In this document: positions 53,892-62,363 of the stretch, piece after piece
Position numbering within the stretch: position 1 is the stretch's first letter
Layout: every line of letters starts with the position of its first letter
DNA from: Mesorhizobium sp. CU3
GTDB lineage: Bacteria > Pseudomonadota > Alphaproteobacteria > Rhizobiales > Rhizobiaceae
Assembly (NCBI RefSeq): GCF_006442965.1
Contig: NZ_VFWX01000001.1
Location: 496,001-560,000, forward strand
Direction: 5' to 3'
DNA: 64,000 nt
Notes under the pieces: model-generated
What the model was told of the DNA's origin: nothing
The model's input: the letters and a program-made list of their open reading frames with translations, nothing else
Databases searched by the model: none
Position numbers and translations under genes: made by a program

Positions 53892-54316
53892 TTACGCGAG
53901 CATTTGCGCCGGCACACCGAGTTCTGGTCCGGCGTCGGCGAGTCGCTGATCAAGCGTATATAGCGTGGCGCCATGCTCCGATGCGATGGCGAGATGCAGC
54001 GCGTCCCCTGCTCGAAGCCCGAGATCGTGCCGATCAGCAAACTTCGCTGCCGCCCGGAATTGCCCGCCCGTCACGCCGAGGACGGTAAAGCTCTCTGCGG
54101 CCAGCCTATTGAACATCGCGAGCCCCGCGGCACGCTGCTCCAGGCTGATTTGTCCAGTGCGTAGCTTGATCGCCATGGCGGACGACATCTCGGTGACGGT
54201 CCAGTCGCTAATGAGAAGCTGCGTCGGCTCCTGTTCCGTCAGCCAAGCCTGCACACGCGGCGTCATCGCTTCGTTGGTCAGCGCCGCGACGACGAGCGAC
54301 GTATCGAGGTAAAGCA

Positions 54317-54317
<1 letters not shown>
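53892..54317 (-). CDS. VapC-type PIN-domain ribonuclease toxin
   Basis: The 141-residue PIN protein has the four acidic residues of VapC nucleases: Asp5 (YLDTSLVV), Glu43, Asp105 (RAGDALHLA) and Asp123 (TLDQRL). VapC toxins cleave RNA to arrest growth. Its ATG overlaps the antitoxin stop by one base (TGATG). The pair lies between the L-fucose module and the next importer operon and is probably unrelated to either. Confidence 0.88.
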
Positions 54318-54658
<341 letters not shown>

Positions 54659-55624
54659 CTAGATCGTCGCCCTAACGTGCCGCTCGCGGCCGTAGAGCGA
54701 GACCAGGAGCAGCATGACCAGTCCGAGCGCGGCCTGCACTGTTGAGGGCCGAAAACCCAAGCCGATCAGCAGCGTGTTGATTTCCGTCAGCACCAGGACG
54801 CCGGCGATGGTGCCGAGATAGCTGCCGCGCCCGCCGACCAGCGCCGCGCCGCCGACGACGACGGCAGCGATCGTCTGGAACAGATAGGGCTGGCCGACAT
54901 CGCCATAGGCCGAGCCGGTGAAGCCGAGCAAAAGCACGCCGGCGACTGCGGCGAAGAAGGCGCTGGCCGCATAAGTCACGACCCACATGCGAAGCGGATC
55001 GATCAGCGCCAGGGGTGCAGCTTCCGGGTTGCTGCCGACTGCGTAGAGCCGGCGCCCGTAAGGCGTGCGGGCAAGCACCAGCACGATAAGTGCCGTCAGA
55101 ACGACGAGACATGGCACCAGCAGCGGCACGGGCAAGGGGCCAACGGAGCCGCCGATCGAGACGAAGCTGGACACCGCCTCCGGCGCCGAGCCCGACGGAA
55201 AGCCGCCGGTCCACAACAGCACGGCGCCCTGCACGATCATGCCGATGCCGAGCGTGACGATCAGCGGATGGATGTTCAGCCCACGCGAGATCAGCCCGTT
55301 CAGCGCACCGATGGCGAGGGCAAGTATACCGACCAGGATACAGACCAGGACAAAACTCCAGCCCTGGCCATAGAGCTGCGCCGCCACGACATTGGCAAAG
55401 CCGATGACGAAGGGGATGGAAAGGTCGATGCCGCCGAGGATGACGACCAACGTCTGGCCGATCGAGGCCACCGCCAGCAGCGAGGCGATGACCAGCAGCG
55501 CACGGATGGCGAAGGGCGCCGAATAGCCGGGGATGAGAAGCGTGCCGATGAGTTGCAGAAGCAGCGCCATGGCGAAGGCGCCGGCGATACGGGCGTTGGT
55601 GGACTGGAACCAGTTGCCGATCAT
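54659..55624 (-). CDS. RbsC-type ABC transporter permease (second of a pair)
   Basis: The 321-residue membrane protein has the BPD_transp_2 motif GGIDLSIPFVIGFAN and AVGSNPEAAPLALI. It is the last gene of an eight-gene operon and pairs with the permease just upstream. ATG 55624 has AAGGG eight bases upstream; GTG 55633 overlaps the previous stop but lies directly against that site. Confidence 0.85.
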   Translation of the reverse strand: MIGNWFQSTNARIAGAFAMALLLQLIGTLLIPGYSAPFAIRALLVIASLLAVASIGQTLVVILGGIDLSIPFVIGFANVVAAQLYGQGWSFVLVCILVGILALAIGALNGLISRGLNIHPLIVTLGIGMIVQGAVLLWTGGFPSGSAPEAVSSFVSIGGSVGPLPVPLLVPCLVVLTALIVLVLARTPYGRRLYAVGSNPEAAPLALIDPLRMWVVTYAASAFFAAVAGVLLLGFTGSAYGDVGQPYLFQTIAAVVVGGAALVGGRGSYLGTIAGVLVLTEINTLLIGLGFRPSTVQAALGLVMLLLVSLYGRERHVRATI

Positions 55625-55629
55625 CCCGG

Positions 55630-56571
55630 TCACCCTTTCTGCGCCGCAAGCCGTTCCTGCACCGCCGTCAGCACGACGGCGACGACGAGGATCAGGCCAT
55701 AGGCGATCTGCAGCACATAGGTTGAGACGTTGAAGGTGGTGAGCAGGCTCTGCAGCAGGAAGATGTCGATGGCACCGATGGCGGCGCCACCAAGCCCGCC
55801 GCGGCCGCCGGCAAGGCTGACGCCGCCGAGCGCCACGGCGGCGATCGCGATCAGCGTGTATGTCGGGCCGATGTTGGGATCGGCCGAACCGATCAGCGAG
55901 GTAAGCATCAGCCCGGCCGCGGCGGCGAAGAGACCGGTCAGGACATAGGCGATGAGCCGCACCTTGGTGACCGGTACGCCGGCGGAGTAGGCGGCGCGGT
56001 CGTCGCTGCCGACCGCCATCAGCAGGTCGTAGTAGGGTGTGCGGCGGATTAGGAGCCAGCACAAGGCAATCAGCGCCAGCGGCACGATCGACAGCGGGCC
56101 GGACATGGCCTTCAGCCAATCCGGCGCCGGACCGATCGGCGCCGGCAGGATGGTGAGCGTGATGCCGGTCAGGATGAGATAGGTGCCGAGCGTCGCCACT
56201 ATCGGCTGGATGCGCACGATGGTCGCCAGCACGCCGTTGGCGGCGCCGACCGCCGCGCCAACCAGCAGGGCCGCCGGAACGATGATCCATGGCGAGGACA
56301 TGCCGAGATTGAGGAACAGCACCTGGATGACCAAAGCGTTGACGAAACCCATCAGCGGGCCAACGGATATGTCGATGCCGCCGCGCCCGGCCAAGATCAC
56401 CGGCGCGGAGGCGATCGCCGCTCCGATCAGCGGTGCGGCCAACCCGAGCAGCGTGCCCCATCCCGAGGGCTGAAAGCGCGCCGGATTGAGCGCGACGTTG
56501 AGGACCAACAGGACGACCAGCATCACCACGGCAAAGCCGACGCCGCTGAGCTTGCGAAGCACTCGGCTCAT
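55630..56571 (-). CDS. RbsC-type ABC transporter permease (first of a pair)
   Basis: The 313-residue membrane protein has LAGRGGIDISVGPLMGFVN, AVGSDDRAAYSAGV and ALGGVSLAGGRGGLGG, all typical of the ribose family. Unlike the other RbsC-type systems in this window, the operon encodes two different permeases, so the pore is probably a heterodimer. Its start overlaps the upstream ATPase stop. Confidence 0.85.
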   Translation of the reverse strand: MSRVLRKLSGVGFAVVMLVVLLVLNVALNPARFQPSGWGTLLGLAAPLIGAAIASAPVILAGRGGIDISVGPLMGFVNALVIQVLFLNLGMSSPWIIVPAALLVGAAVGAANGVLATIVRIQPIVATLGTYLILTGITLTILPAPIGPAPDWLKAMSGPLSIVPLALIALCWLLIRRTPYYDLLMAVGSDDRAAYSAGVPVTKVRLIAYVLTGLFAAAAGLMLTSLIGSADPNIGPTYTLIAIAAVALGGVSLAGGRGGLGGAAIGAIDIFLLQSLLTTFNVSTYVLQIAYGLILVVAVVLTAVQERLAAQKG

Positions 56572-57305
56572 GCGGCGCGTCCGAACATGGCGGCGATCAC
56601 GGCGTCGGCGGTCATTTCCGCGCCCGAGAACTCGGCCGACACACGCTGCTCGCGGAACACCAGCACGCGGTGGCAGAGAAGCAATATCTCCTCGATCTCG
56701 CTGGACAGGATCACCAGGGCCATGCCCTCGGCGGCAAGGCCGCGGAAGACATCGTAGAGGACGTGGCGCGTTGCCACGTCGACGCCGCGCGTCGGATCGT
56801 TGAGCAAAAGGAAGCTGGGCTCCAGCGCAAGGGCCCGGGCGAGCAGCACCTTCTGCTGGTTGCCGCCGGACAGCGTGGTGATGGCCGCATCGGGACGCGG
56901 CGCGACGATGCTGAGTTTCTGCCTGTAGGCCTCATAGCGGCGGCGCCGCGCCGCGAAGCTCAAGAAGCCGAAGCGGCGATCGCTCGACACGGTGGAGATG
57001 GCGAAATTGTCGAGCACCGACTGGGTCGGGAAAATGCCGGTCGCACGCCGGTCGCGCGGCAGATAGGCGATGCCGCCGGCGACGGCCTTGCGGAAGCTGG
57101 TGATCGATCCCGCTTTTCCGTCGACGGCGATCTCGCCGGCCACCGGTCTATCGAGTCCGGCGAGCGCGCGCAAAAAACGTTCCTGGCCATGGCCGTCGAG
57201 CCCGGCAAGGCCGACGATCTCGCCCGGCGCGATGGTCTGGCTGATCGGATCGGTCCCGGGCGCGATGACGAGGTCGCGAACTCGCAACGCATTTGCCTCA
57301 GCCAT
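56568..57305 (-). CDS. ABC ATPase, C-terminal half of an RbsA-type protein as a separate gene
   Basis: The 245-residue product corresponds to the second nucleotide-binding domain of RbsA-type ATPases: a degenerate Walker A (GLDGHGQERF), canonical signature [15 protein letters not shown], and Walker B FLLLNDPTRGVD, in which the usual DE pair is Asn-Asp. It starts at ATG 57305, eight bases inside the upstream half-size gene. Together the halves equal one RbsA (about 490 residues). The degenerate Walker A and B suggest it is not the hydrolysing site but supplies the signature to the other half. Confidence 0.8.
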   Translation of the reverse strand: MAEANALRVRDLVIAPGTDPISQTIAPGEIVGLAGLDGHGQERFLRALAGLDRPVAGEIAVDGKAGSITSFRKAVAGGIAYLPRDRRATGIFPTQSVLDNFAISTVSSDRRFGFLSFAARRRRYEAYRQKLSIVAPRPDAAITTLSGGNQQKVLLARALALEPSFLLLNDPTRGVDVATRHVLYDVFRGLAAEGMALVILSSEIEEILLLCHRVLVFREQRVSAEFSGAEMTADAVIAAMFGRAA

Positions 57306-58035
57306 GCGCGAGCTCCGCCGCCGTTTGCGGCGCCATAGCCGCCAGAAGCTCGGCCGGCGTCGAGGCGCCGCGCTCTTCGGTCTTCACCACGCGGCCGGCG
57401 CGCAGGATGGATATGCGGTCGGACAAGGCCATCACCTCGTCCATGCGGTGCGTGATGAACAGGATCAGCGTGCCAGATCCGGCCATGGCGCGCATCAGCG
57501 CGAAAACGGACTCGCGATCGGCAAAGTCGAGCGCCGCCGTCACCTCGTCGAGGATCAGGACACGCGGGTTGCGGATGACGGCGCGGGCGAGCACGACGAG
57601 CTGGCGCGCAGCAAGCGGCAGCTCGCCGCAAGGCCGGTCGAGATCGATCGGTGTCACCGCGAAGCGGCCAAGTGCGGCTTGCGCCCGGGCGCGGCGCTCG
57701 CCGCGCGGCACGCCCCGTCGCCAGAGTCCGTCGAGGCCGAGCAGGATGTTGTCGGTCACCGAACGGTCGGGCGCGACCAGCACTTCCTGGAAAACGGTGG
57801 CGAAGCCGGCAGCCTGGAAGGCGGCGGGCTGGGTGCCGGAAAACGCCTTGCCATCGAGCAGGATCGTGCCGCCATCCGGCTGCACGATGCCGGACAACAG
57901 CTTCACCAGCGTGCTCTTGCCCGAGCCGTTCTCGCCGAGGATCGTATGGATCGTGCCGGGACGGAAGGCGATCGACGCCTCCGCCAGCGCGACCGTCTCG
58001 CCATAGCGTTTCGACACGCCTTGGACTTCGAGCAT
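57298..58035 (-). CDS. ABC ATPase, N-terminal half of an RbsA-type protein as a separate gene
   Basis: The 245-residue product corresponds to the first nucleotide-binding domain: intact Walker A GENGSGKST at 34-42, Q-loop VFQEVLVAP, and Walker B VLILDEVTAALD, but the signature is LPLAARQ instead of LSGGQ. The intact Walker pair here and the intact signature in the next gene complement each other. The two genes overlap by eight bases in different frames. A hairpin lies before this gene, after the binding-protein gene. Confidence 0.8.
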   Translation of the reverse strand: MLEVQGVSKRYGETVALAEASIAFRPGTIHTILGENGSGKSTLVKLLSGIVQPDGGTILLDGKAFSGTQPAAFQAAGFATVFQEVLVAPDRSVTDNILLGLDGLWRRGVPRGERRARAQAALGRFAVTPIDLDRPCGELPLAARQLVVLARAVIRNPRVLILDEVTAALDFADRESVFALMRAMAGSGTLILFITHRMDEVMALSDRISILRAGRVVKTEERGASTPAELLAAMAPQTAAELAHG

Positions 58036-58054
58036 ATCTCTTTCCGAAAATGAA

Positions 58055-58084
58055 GAAGCCGGCCCTTCAAGAAGCGCCGGCTTC
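58055..58084 (-). terminator. Hairpin downstream of the RbsB-type binding-protein gene
   Basis: GAAGCCGGC and GCCGGCTTC form a 9-bp stem whose loop contains CTTC and GAAG, able to extend it. It begins eight bases after the binding-protein stop and ends 20 bases before the ATPase start. Confidence 0.6.
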
Positions 58085-58092
58085 GCAAAAAA

Positions 58093-59277
58093 TCACTTGG
58101 CGCAGGCGTCGGGCACCTTGGAGTAATCCCAGCCCTTGGTCGGCGCCGGATTGCTGAAATAGGCGTCGAGCACGTTTTCGGGCATCGGGTCCGTCGGCGG
58201 CACCGGGAAGACCGAGACGGCATCCGGCGTCATGCAGTCCTTGTACCATTTGTCGAGTTCGGCGGCGTGGACCGGCGGGATCGGGATCAAGAGCGTGTTG
58301 AGCTTCGGCTTCTGGCCGTCGAGCATGCGCTCGCCGACACGGAACAAGGTCTGCGCCGTCCAGCCCGGCAGCACGGCATGGCCCTCGAAGCGGTACTTGT
58401 CCGGATTGGCCTTCCAGTAGCCCAGAGCATCGCCGGTGATCGAGCCGGTGATGAGCGGCACCGGCCGCCCGGCTTCGGCAAAGGCCTCGGCGACGACGCG
58501 GCTTTCGCTGCCGGTCGTCCAGACAGCGTCGATCGGCGCCGGATTGGTGGCGATCGCCTGCAGCACCACCGTTTTAGTGACGTTGGCGGTCCAGTTGCCG
58601 TTGACGGTGCGCGCGACCTTGAGGCCGGTGTTCTCGGCAAGCGCCTTGTCGGCGCCCTGCTTTTCCTGGACGACGATCGGATGCCCGGCGATGCCTTCGA
58701 CCACCAGCACGCTCGAGTCGGCCTTTGCCTTGCCGATCGCCGTCATCATGTCATAGCCCCAGCGGGCATAGTTGGAATCGACATTGATGGCGTTGGGGCT
58801 GGTGATCGAGCCCGCCGCCGTGACGAAGGGAATGCCCGCCTTGGCGGCTGCGTCCACCGCATCGTCAAGCGCCGTCGCCGAGCCGGGGATCGAGGTGATG
58901 ATCGAGCACTTCTTGTCGATGAAGGCGCGTATCTGATTGATCTGCTGGCTTGGATCGTTGTTCGAATCCGACACCTCGAAGCTCGACACGGTGCCGTCGG
59001 CGATCAGCCCGTCGACCAGCCGCTTCAATTCCTTGGTGACCGACACGCGCCATGGATTGCCCTGGTAGCTTTCCGAGTGGCACCATTTCCACGGCTTGGG
59101 CGGCGGCGTGAAATTGTCCCAGGCCGACGGCAGCACTTTTTGCGGCGCGCCGTCATATTGGGCCTGGAGGTCGGCGGGCAGGCTGTCGATCACCGATTTG
59201 ACGTCCGCGGCATGGGCGGCGAGCGGGGTCGAGACTAAGGCGGTTGCGGCGAGCAGGCCGCGTATCAAGCTGGTCAT
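58093..59277 (-). CDS. RbsB-type periplasmic binding protein
   Basis: The 394-residue product has a signal peptide (residues 1-24, ending AHA) and a type I periplasmic binding fold (FEVSDSNNDPSQQINQIRAF, AAKAGIPFVTAAG, TTGSESRVVAEAFAEAG). It is about 80 residues longer than classical RbsB, with an insertion near the N-terminus that has a Cys (WKWCHSESY), a second Cys in DKKCSI and two near the C-terminus (KDCMTPD, DACAK), so disulfides are possible. It serves the split-ATPase importer downstream. The ligand is unknown. Confidence 0.82.
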   Translation of the reverse strand: MTSLIRGLLAATALVSTPLAAHAADVKSVIDSLPADLQAQYDGAPQKVLPSAWDNFTPPPKPWKWCHSESYQGNPWRVSVTKELKRLVDGLIADGTVSSFEVSDSNNDPSQQINQIRAFIDKKCSIITSIPGSATALDDAVDAAAKAGIPFVTAAGSITSPNAINVDSNYARWGYDMMTAIGKAKADSSVLVVEGIAGHPIVVQEKQGADKALAENTGLKVARTVNGNWTANVTKTVVLQAIATNPAPIDAVWTTGSESRVVAEAFAEAGRPVPLITGSITGDALGYWKANPDKYRFEGHAVLPGWTAQTLFRVGERMLDGQKPKLNTLLIPIPPVHAAELDKWYKDCMTPDAVSVFPVPPTDPMPENVLDAYFSNPAPTKGWDYSKVPDACAK

Positions 59278-59303
59278 TTTTTCCTCCCTTTGGTTGCAGT
59301 GAA

Positions 59304-60449
59304 CTAGCCGGCGGCGGCCGGCGCGAAACTCTCCCGGAACAGGCGATTGATGTCGGCGACGACCTGGCGGACGTGGTGCCTGCCGGCCAGACCTTCGTTG
59401 ATGCGGTCGGAAGCCCGCTGCTGGAACGCCATGTAGCCGTCGTGGCGCGGGCGGACCCAGGCGCCTTCGAGCGTCGCACGCGTGTCGCTGTAGAAATTGC
59501 CGGTCGAGGCGTTGACGGCGTCATCCTCCCAGGCCGCCGAATGGCCGGGCTGGCCGCCGGCGGCGGCGTAAGGGCCGCGCTGGACCTCGCCGCTAGCGAT
59601 CCAGTAGGCGAAGTCGATCGCCGCCTGGCGCTCACTCGAAAGGGCGGACACGGCAATGCCGGTACCGCCGAGCGCCGAGCCGACCGGGGCGCTGCCGCCG
59701 ACGACCGGCATGTCGGCAAAGGCCAGACGGTGCGGCCGAAAACCCACCACCGCGTAGGGGACATAGCCGTAGATCAGCGGTGCGCAGGCGATGCGCGAGC
59801 CGGATTCCGCCATCCTTTCGAACACCGCTATCGGATCCATCGTCAGGCATGCCGGATCGACCAATGCCGCGATCTCGCTCAGCATCTCGAAGGCGGTTTC
59901 GCCGATCTGGCCATCGACAAGGTCGGCCGACCCGTCGACCGTGCAGGGCCGGCCGAGATCGGCTGCAAGCGTGTAGAAGCACATCAGGGAGTGCGGCGGC
60001 CTGAGCGGCAGGAGCACGCGGCCCTGCTCGGCAAGCGCCAGAACTTCGGTCCAGATTCTTGGCGCGGCCTCGATCAGATCGGGCCGCCAGGCCTGCACCT
60101 GGGTGGCCGCATCGATCGGGAAGGCCCATTGCCGGCCCTGCCAATTGTAGCTCGGATAGGATTTGCCGACGCTTCCCTTGGACAGCGCGTCGCGTTCCGC
60201 CTCGCGTCCCGGCACGTCGAGCGGCGCCAGGCATTTTTCGGCGGTGATCTGGCCGACATGCGGATGGTCGATGACGATCAGATCATAGGCGCGGGCGAGT
60301 TCTTCCACCGGAAAGGACTCGAAATCCTGCAGCGAGCGTTTTTCCCATTCGATCGCGACACCGGTCTTTTCCTTCCAAAGCGCCGAGCAGACCACCATCG
60401 GGTCGTAGCCGCGCGGATGGCTCCAGGTCATGCCTTTCAACCGGATCAC
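59304..60449 (-). CDS. Solute-binding-protein homologue without signal peptide
   Basis: The 381-residue product has the family 1 solute-binding-protein character (WEKRSLQDFESFPVEELARAYDLIVI, PLDVPGREAERDALSKG, AVSALSSERQAAIDFAYWIAS) but starts VIRLKGMTWSHPRGYDP, with no hydrophobic signal. GTG 60449 overlaps the CoA-transferase stop and has GGAG eight bases upstream, so the absence of a signal peptide is not a start-site error. It is probably cytoplasmic. A soluble sensor or carrier for the CoA-transferase substrate is one inference. It lies between the CoA-transferase and the true periplasmic binding-protein gene. Confidence 0.72.
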   Translation of the reverse strand: MIRLKGMTWSHPRGYDPMVVCSALWKEKTGVAIEWEKRSLQDFESFPVEELARAYDLIVIDHPHVGQITAEKCLAPLDVPGREAERDALSKGSVGKSYPSYNWQGRQWAFPIDAATQVQAWRPDLIEAAPRIWTEVLALAEQGRVLLPLRPPHSLMCFYTLAADLGRPCTVDGSADLVDGQIGETAFEMLSEIAALVDPACLTMDPIAVFERMAESGSRIACAPLIYGYVPYAVVGFRPHRLAFADMPVVGGSAPVGSALGGTGIAVSALSSERQAAIDFAYWIASGEVQRGPYAAAGGQPGHSAAWEDDAVNASTGNFYSDTRATLEGAWVRPRHDGYMAFQQRASDRINEGLAGRHHVRQVVADINRLFRESFAPAAAG

Positions 60450-61606
60450 AGGCCGAACTCCGCGCGGATCTTTGCGCTGTGCTCGCCGATGCGGGGCGCT
60501 GCGCGATCGACTTTTGCGCGCGCGCCGTCGACGCGCAGCGGCGAGCGGGTGGTGAGGATCGAGACATTGTCCTCGCGCGCCACCGTCTGCAGCATGTCGA
60601 GCGTCTTGAAGCCGTCGCTTTCCATCATCTGCGGCCAGGTCAGCACCTTGGCGCACCAGACATCCGCCGGCTCGAGGACGGCCAACCATTCGTCGATGGT
60701 TTTTTCCGCGATGCGTGTCGCGATGATCGCCTTGATCTCGTCGCGGGCGGTCAACCAGGTCGCCGGCTTGTCGCGGAACGGATCGAGCGCGGGCAATTCG
60801 AGCAGGTCGGCGAGTTTCGGGATCGGCGTCATGGCTATCGCCAGATAGCCGTCCTTCGCCGGATAAACGCCGTAGGGCGCCGACAGATAGGCATGCGCGC
60901 TGCGGAAAGAGGAGCGCTTGGGCAGGCGGCGACCATCATTCAAATGCGTGGTCAGCACCTCGAACTGGAAGTCGACCAGCGCTTCGAGCAGGCTGGTTTC
61001 GACATGGCCGCCTTCGCCTGTGATGCCGCGCCGCACCAGTTTGGCGAGGATACCTTGCGCGCTGGCCGCGCCCGCCAGCATGTCGGCAATAGCCAGGCCG
61101 AACGGCACCGGCCCCTGCTCCTCGTCGCCGTTCAGCCACATGACGCCGGAGCGCGCCTGCGCCAGCAGATCCTGCCCCGGCCTTTTGACCCAGGGGCCTT
61201 CCTCGCCATAGCCGCTGATCGAGGCATAGACGAGCCGGGGATTGAGCGTCCTGACATGCTCATAGTCGAGGCCGAGCCGCTCGATGACGCCCGGCCGGAA
61301 ATTCTGGATCAGCACGTCCGCCTTGGCGATCAGGCCGCGCAGCGCGGCAAGATCGGCCTCGTTCTTGAGATCGATGGCAAGGCTCTCCTTGCCGCGGTTG
61401 ATGGCGTGGAAGATGGTGGAATCGCCGCCGATCTCGGTGTCGCTCAGGTAGAGCCGGCGCGACAGGTCGCCGCCGTCGGGACGCTCGATCTTAATGACGC
61501 GCGCGCCGAGGTCGAGCAGGCGCAGCGAACAATAGGGACCGGACAGGAACTGGCTCATGTCGATGACGACGAGCCCGGTCAGCGGGAGTTCTTTATCAGC
61601 GGCCAC
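60446..61606 (-). CDS. Class III CoA-transferase (CaiB/BaiF family)
   Basis: The 386-residue product is a family III CoA-transferase: VVIDMSQFLSGPYCSLRLLDLGARVIKIERP, NRGKESLAIDL, and the catalytic Asp146 in RPGQDLLAQARSG. These enzymes move CoA between organic acids through an aspartyl-CoA intermediate. The GTG start at 61606 lies three bases after the MaoC stop, and its own stop overlaps the signal-less binding-protein homologue by GTGA. This ties CoA chemistry to sugar-like import. Substrate is unknown. Confidence 0.87.
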   Translation of the reverse strand: MAADKELPLTGLVVIDMSQFLSGPYCSLRLLDLGARVIKIERPDGGDLSRRLYLSDTEIGGDSTIFHAINRGKESLAIDLKNEADLAALRGLIAKADVLIQNFRPGVIERLGLDYEHVRTLNPRLVYASISGYGEEGPWVKRPGQDLLAQARSGVMWLNGDEEQGPVPFGLAIADMLAGAASAQGILAKLVRRGITGEGGHVETSLLEALVDFQFEVLTTHLNDGRRLPKRSSFRSAHAYLSAPYGVYPAKDGYLAIAMTPIPKLADLLELPALDPFRDKPATWLTARDEIKAIIATRIAEKTIDEWLAVLEPADVWCAKVLTWPQMMESDGFKTLDMLQTVAREDNVSILTTRSPLRVDGARAKVDRAAPRIGEHSAKIRAEFGL

Positions 61607-61609
61607 GGT

Positions 61610-62161
61610 TCACTTCTCGGTCTTGCCGACGAAATCGGCCGGGTTCTTGTATTTCACCGTCTGCAGGTGCTCGCAGTAGAGCACCAGCTCTCCTTCACCC
61701 TTGAAGACTTCATAGCTGGCGCGGATCAGGCCCATGTCCTTGTAACGCGGCTTTTTGTCGAGGTTGGTGCGGATCGAATAGATGGTGTCGCCGATGAAGA
61801 CCGGCTTGATGAAGCGGAGCTTGTCGTAGCCATAGGAAAAAGCGTTGACGCAGTTGGTGGCGACGAGGCCGAGCCCGGCCGAAAAGACGAAGGCGCCAGC
61901 CACCAGCCGCTTGCCGAAAATGCCTTCCCGCTCGGCGAACATCTGGTCCTGCACGTAAGGGTGGATATCCAGCACTAGAGCGTTGAAAGCGTGGCTTTCG
62001 CCCTCCGCGATGGTGCGGCGAAGCGAGCGGATTTTGTGGCCGGGCTGCCAATCCTCGTAGAACCAGTTTTCCGCATTCCAGACCGGGATATCGGCATGCG
62101 CTTCCGGCATGTCGGCCGGATGCGTCGAGGCGACACCGACAGTCGGCGAGAATGCGCTCAT
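61610..62161 (-). CDS. MaoC-like hot-dog-fold dehydratase
   Basis: The 183-residue product is a MaoC-type hydratase with [21 protein letters not shown] and [19 protein letters not shown], the latter nearly the same as in the MaoC protein of the L-fucose operon. The catalytic Asp-His region ([14 protein letters not shown]) is altered from the usual pattern: Asp and His are present but spaced differently. ATG 62161 has GGAG six bases upstream. It is the first gene of the eight-gene operon and faces the lactonase gene. Confidence 0.78.
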   Translation of the reverse strand: MSAFSPTVGVASTHPADMPEAHADIPVWNAENWFYEDWQPGHKIRSLRRTIAEGESHAFNALVLDIHPYVQDQMFAEREGIFGKRLVAGAFVFSAGLGLVATNCVNAFSYGYDKLRFIKPVFIGDTIYSIRTNLDKKPRYKDMGLIRASYEVFKGEGELVLYCEHLQTVKYKNPADFVGKTEK

Positions 62162-62260
62162 GCCGCGCTCCGAGAGGTTCCGGCGCGGCCTGCAAGGCAC
62201 TCACGGACACGATGCCGGATGGCGAGATGCATATTCGCTTTCCTCCCGTCGATTTTCTTT

Positions 62261-62279
62261 TGTGAATAATATTTTCACA
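62261..62279. promoter_or_regulatory. Palindromic operator candidate between the MaoC operon and the lactonase gene
   Basis: TGTGAA and TTCACA are perfect inverted arms around TAATATT, itself AT-rich and near symmetric. It lies about midway between the divergent starts at 62161 and 62364. No regulator gene is adjacent. Confidence 0.5.
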
Positions 62280-62363
62280 TATGGGATTGCCATGCAAGCG
62301 ATGATCGGCGAAATTTTTGACCTCGGCAGCGTGGAGGCAGGCCGGCCCATGGGAGGAATATCG

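Noticed and set aside
55625..56461. N-terminal extension of the last permease
   Set aside because: It lies over the preceding permease gene in another frame. ATG 55624 gives a normal permease start.
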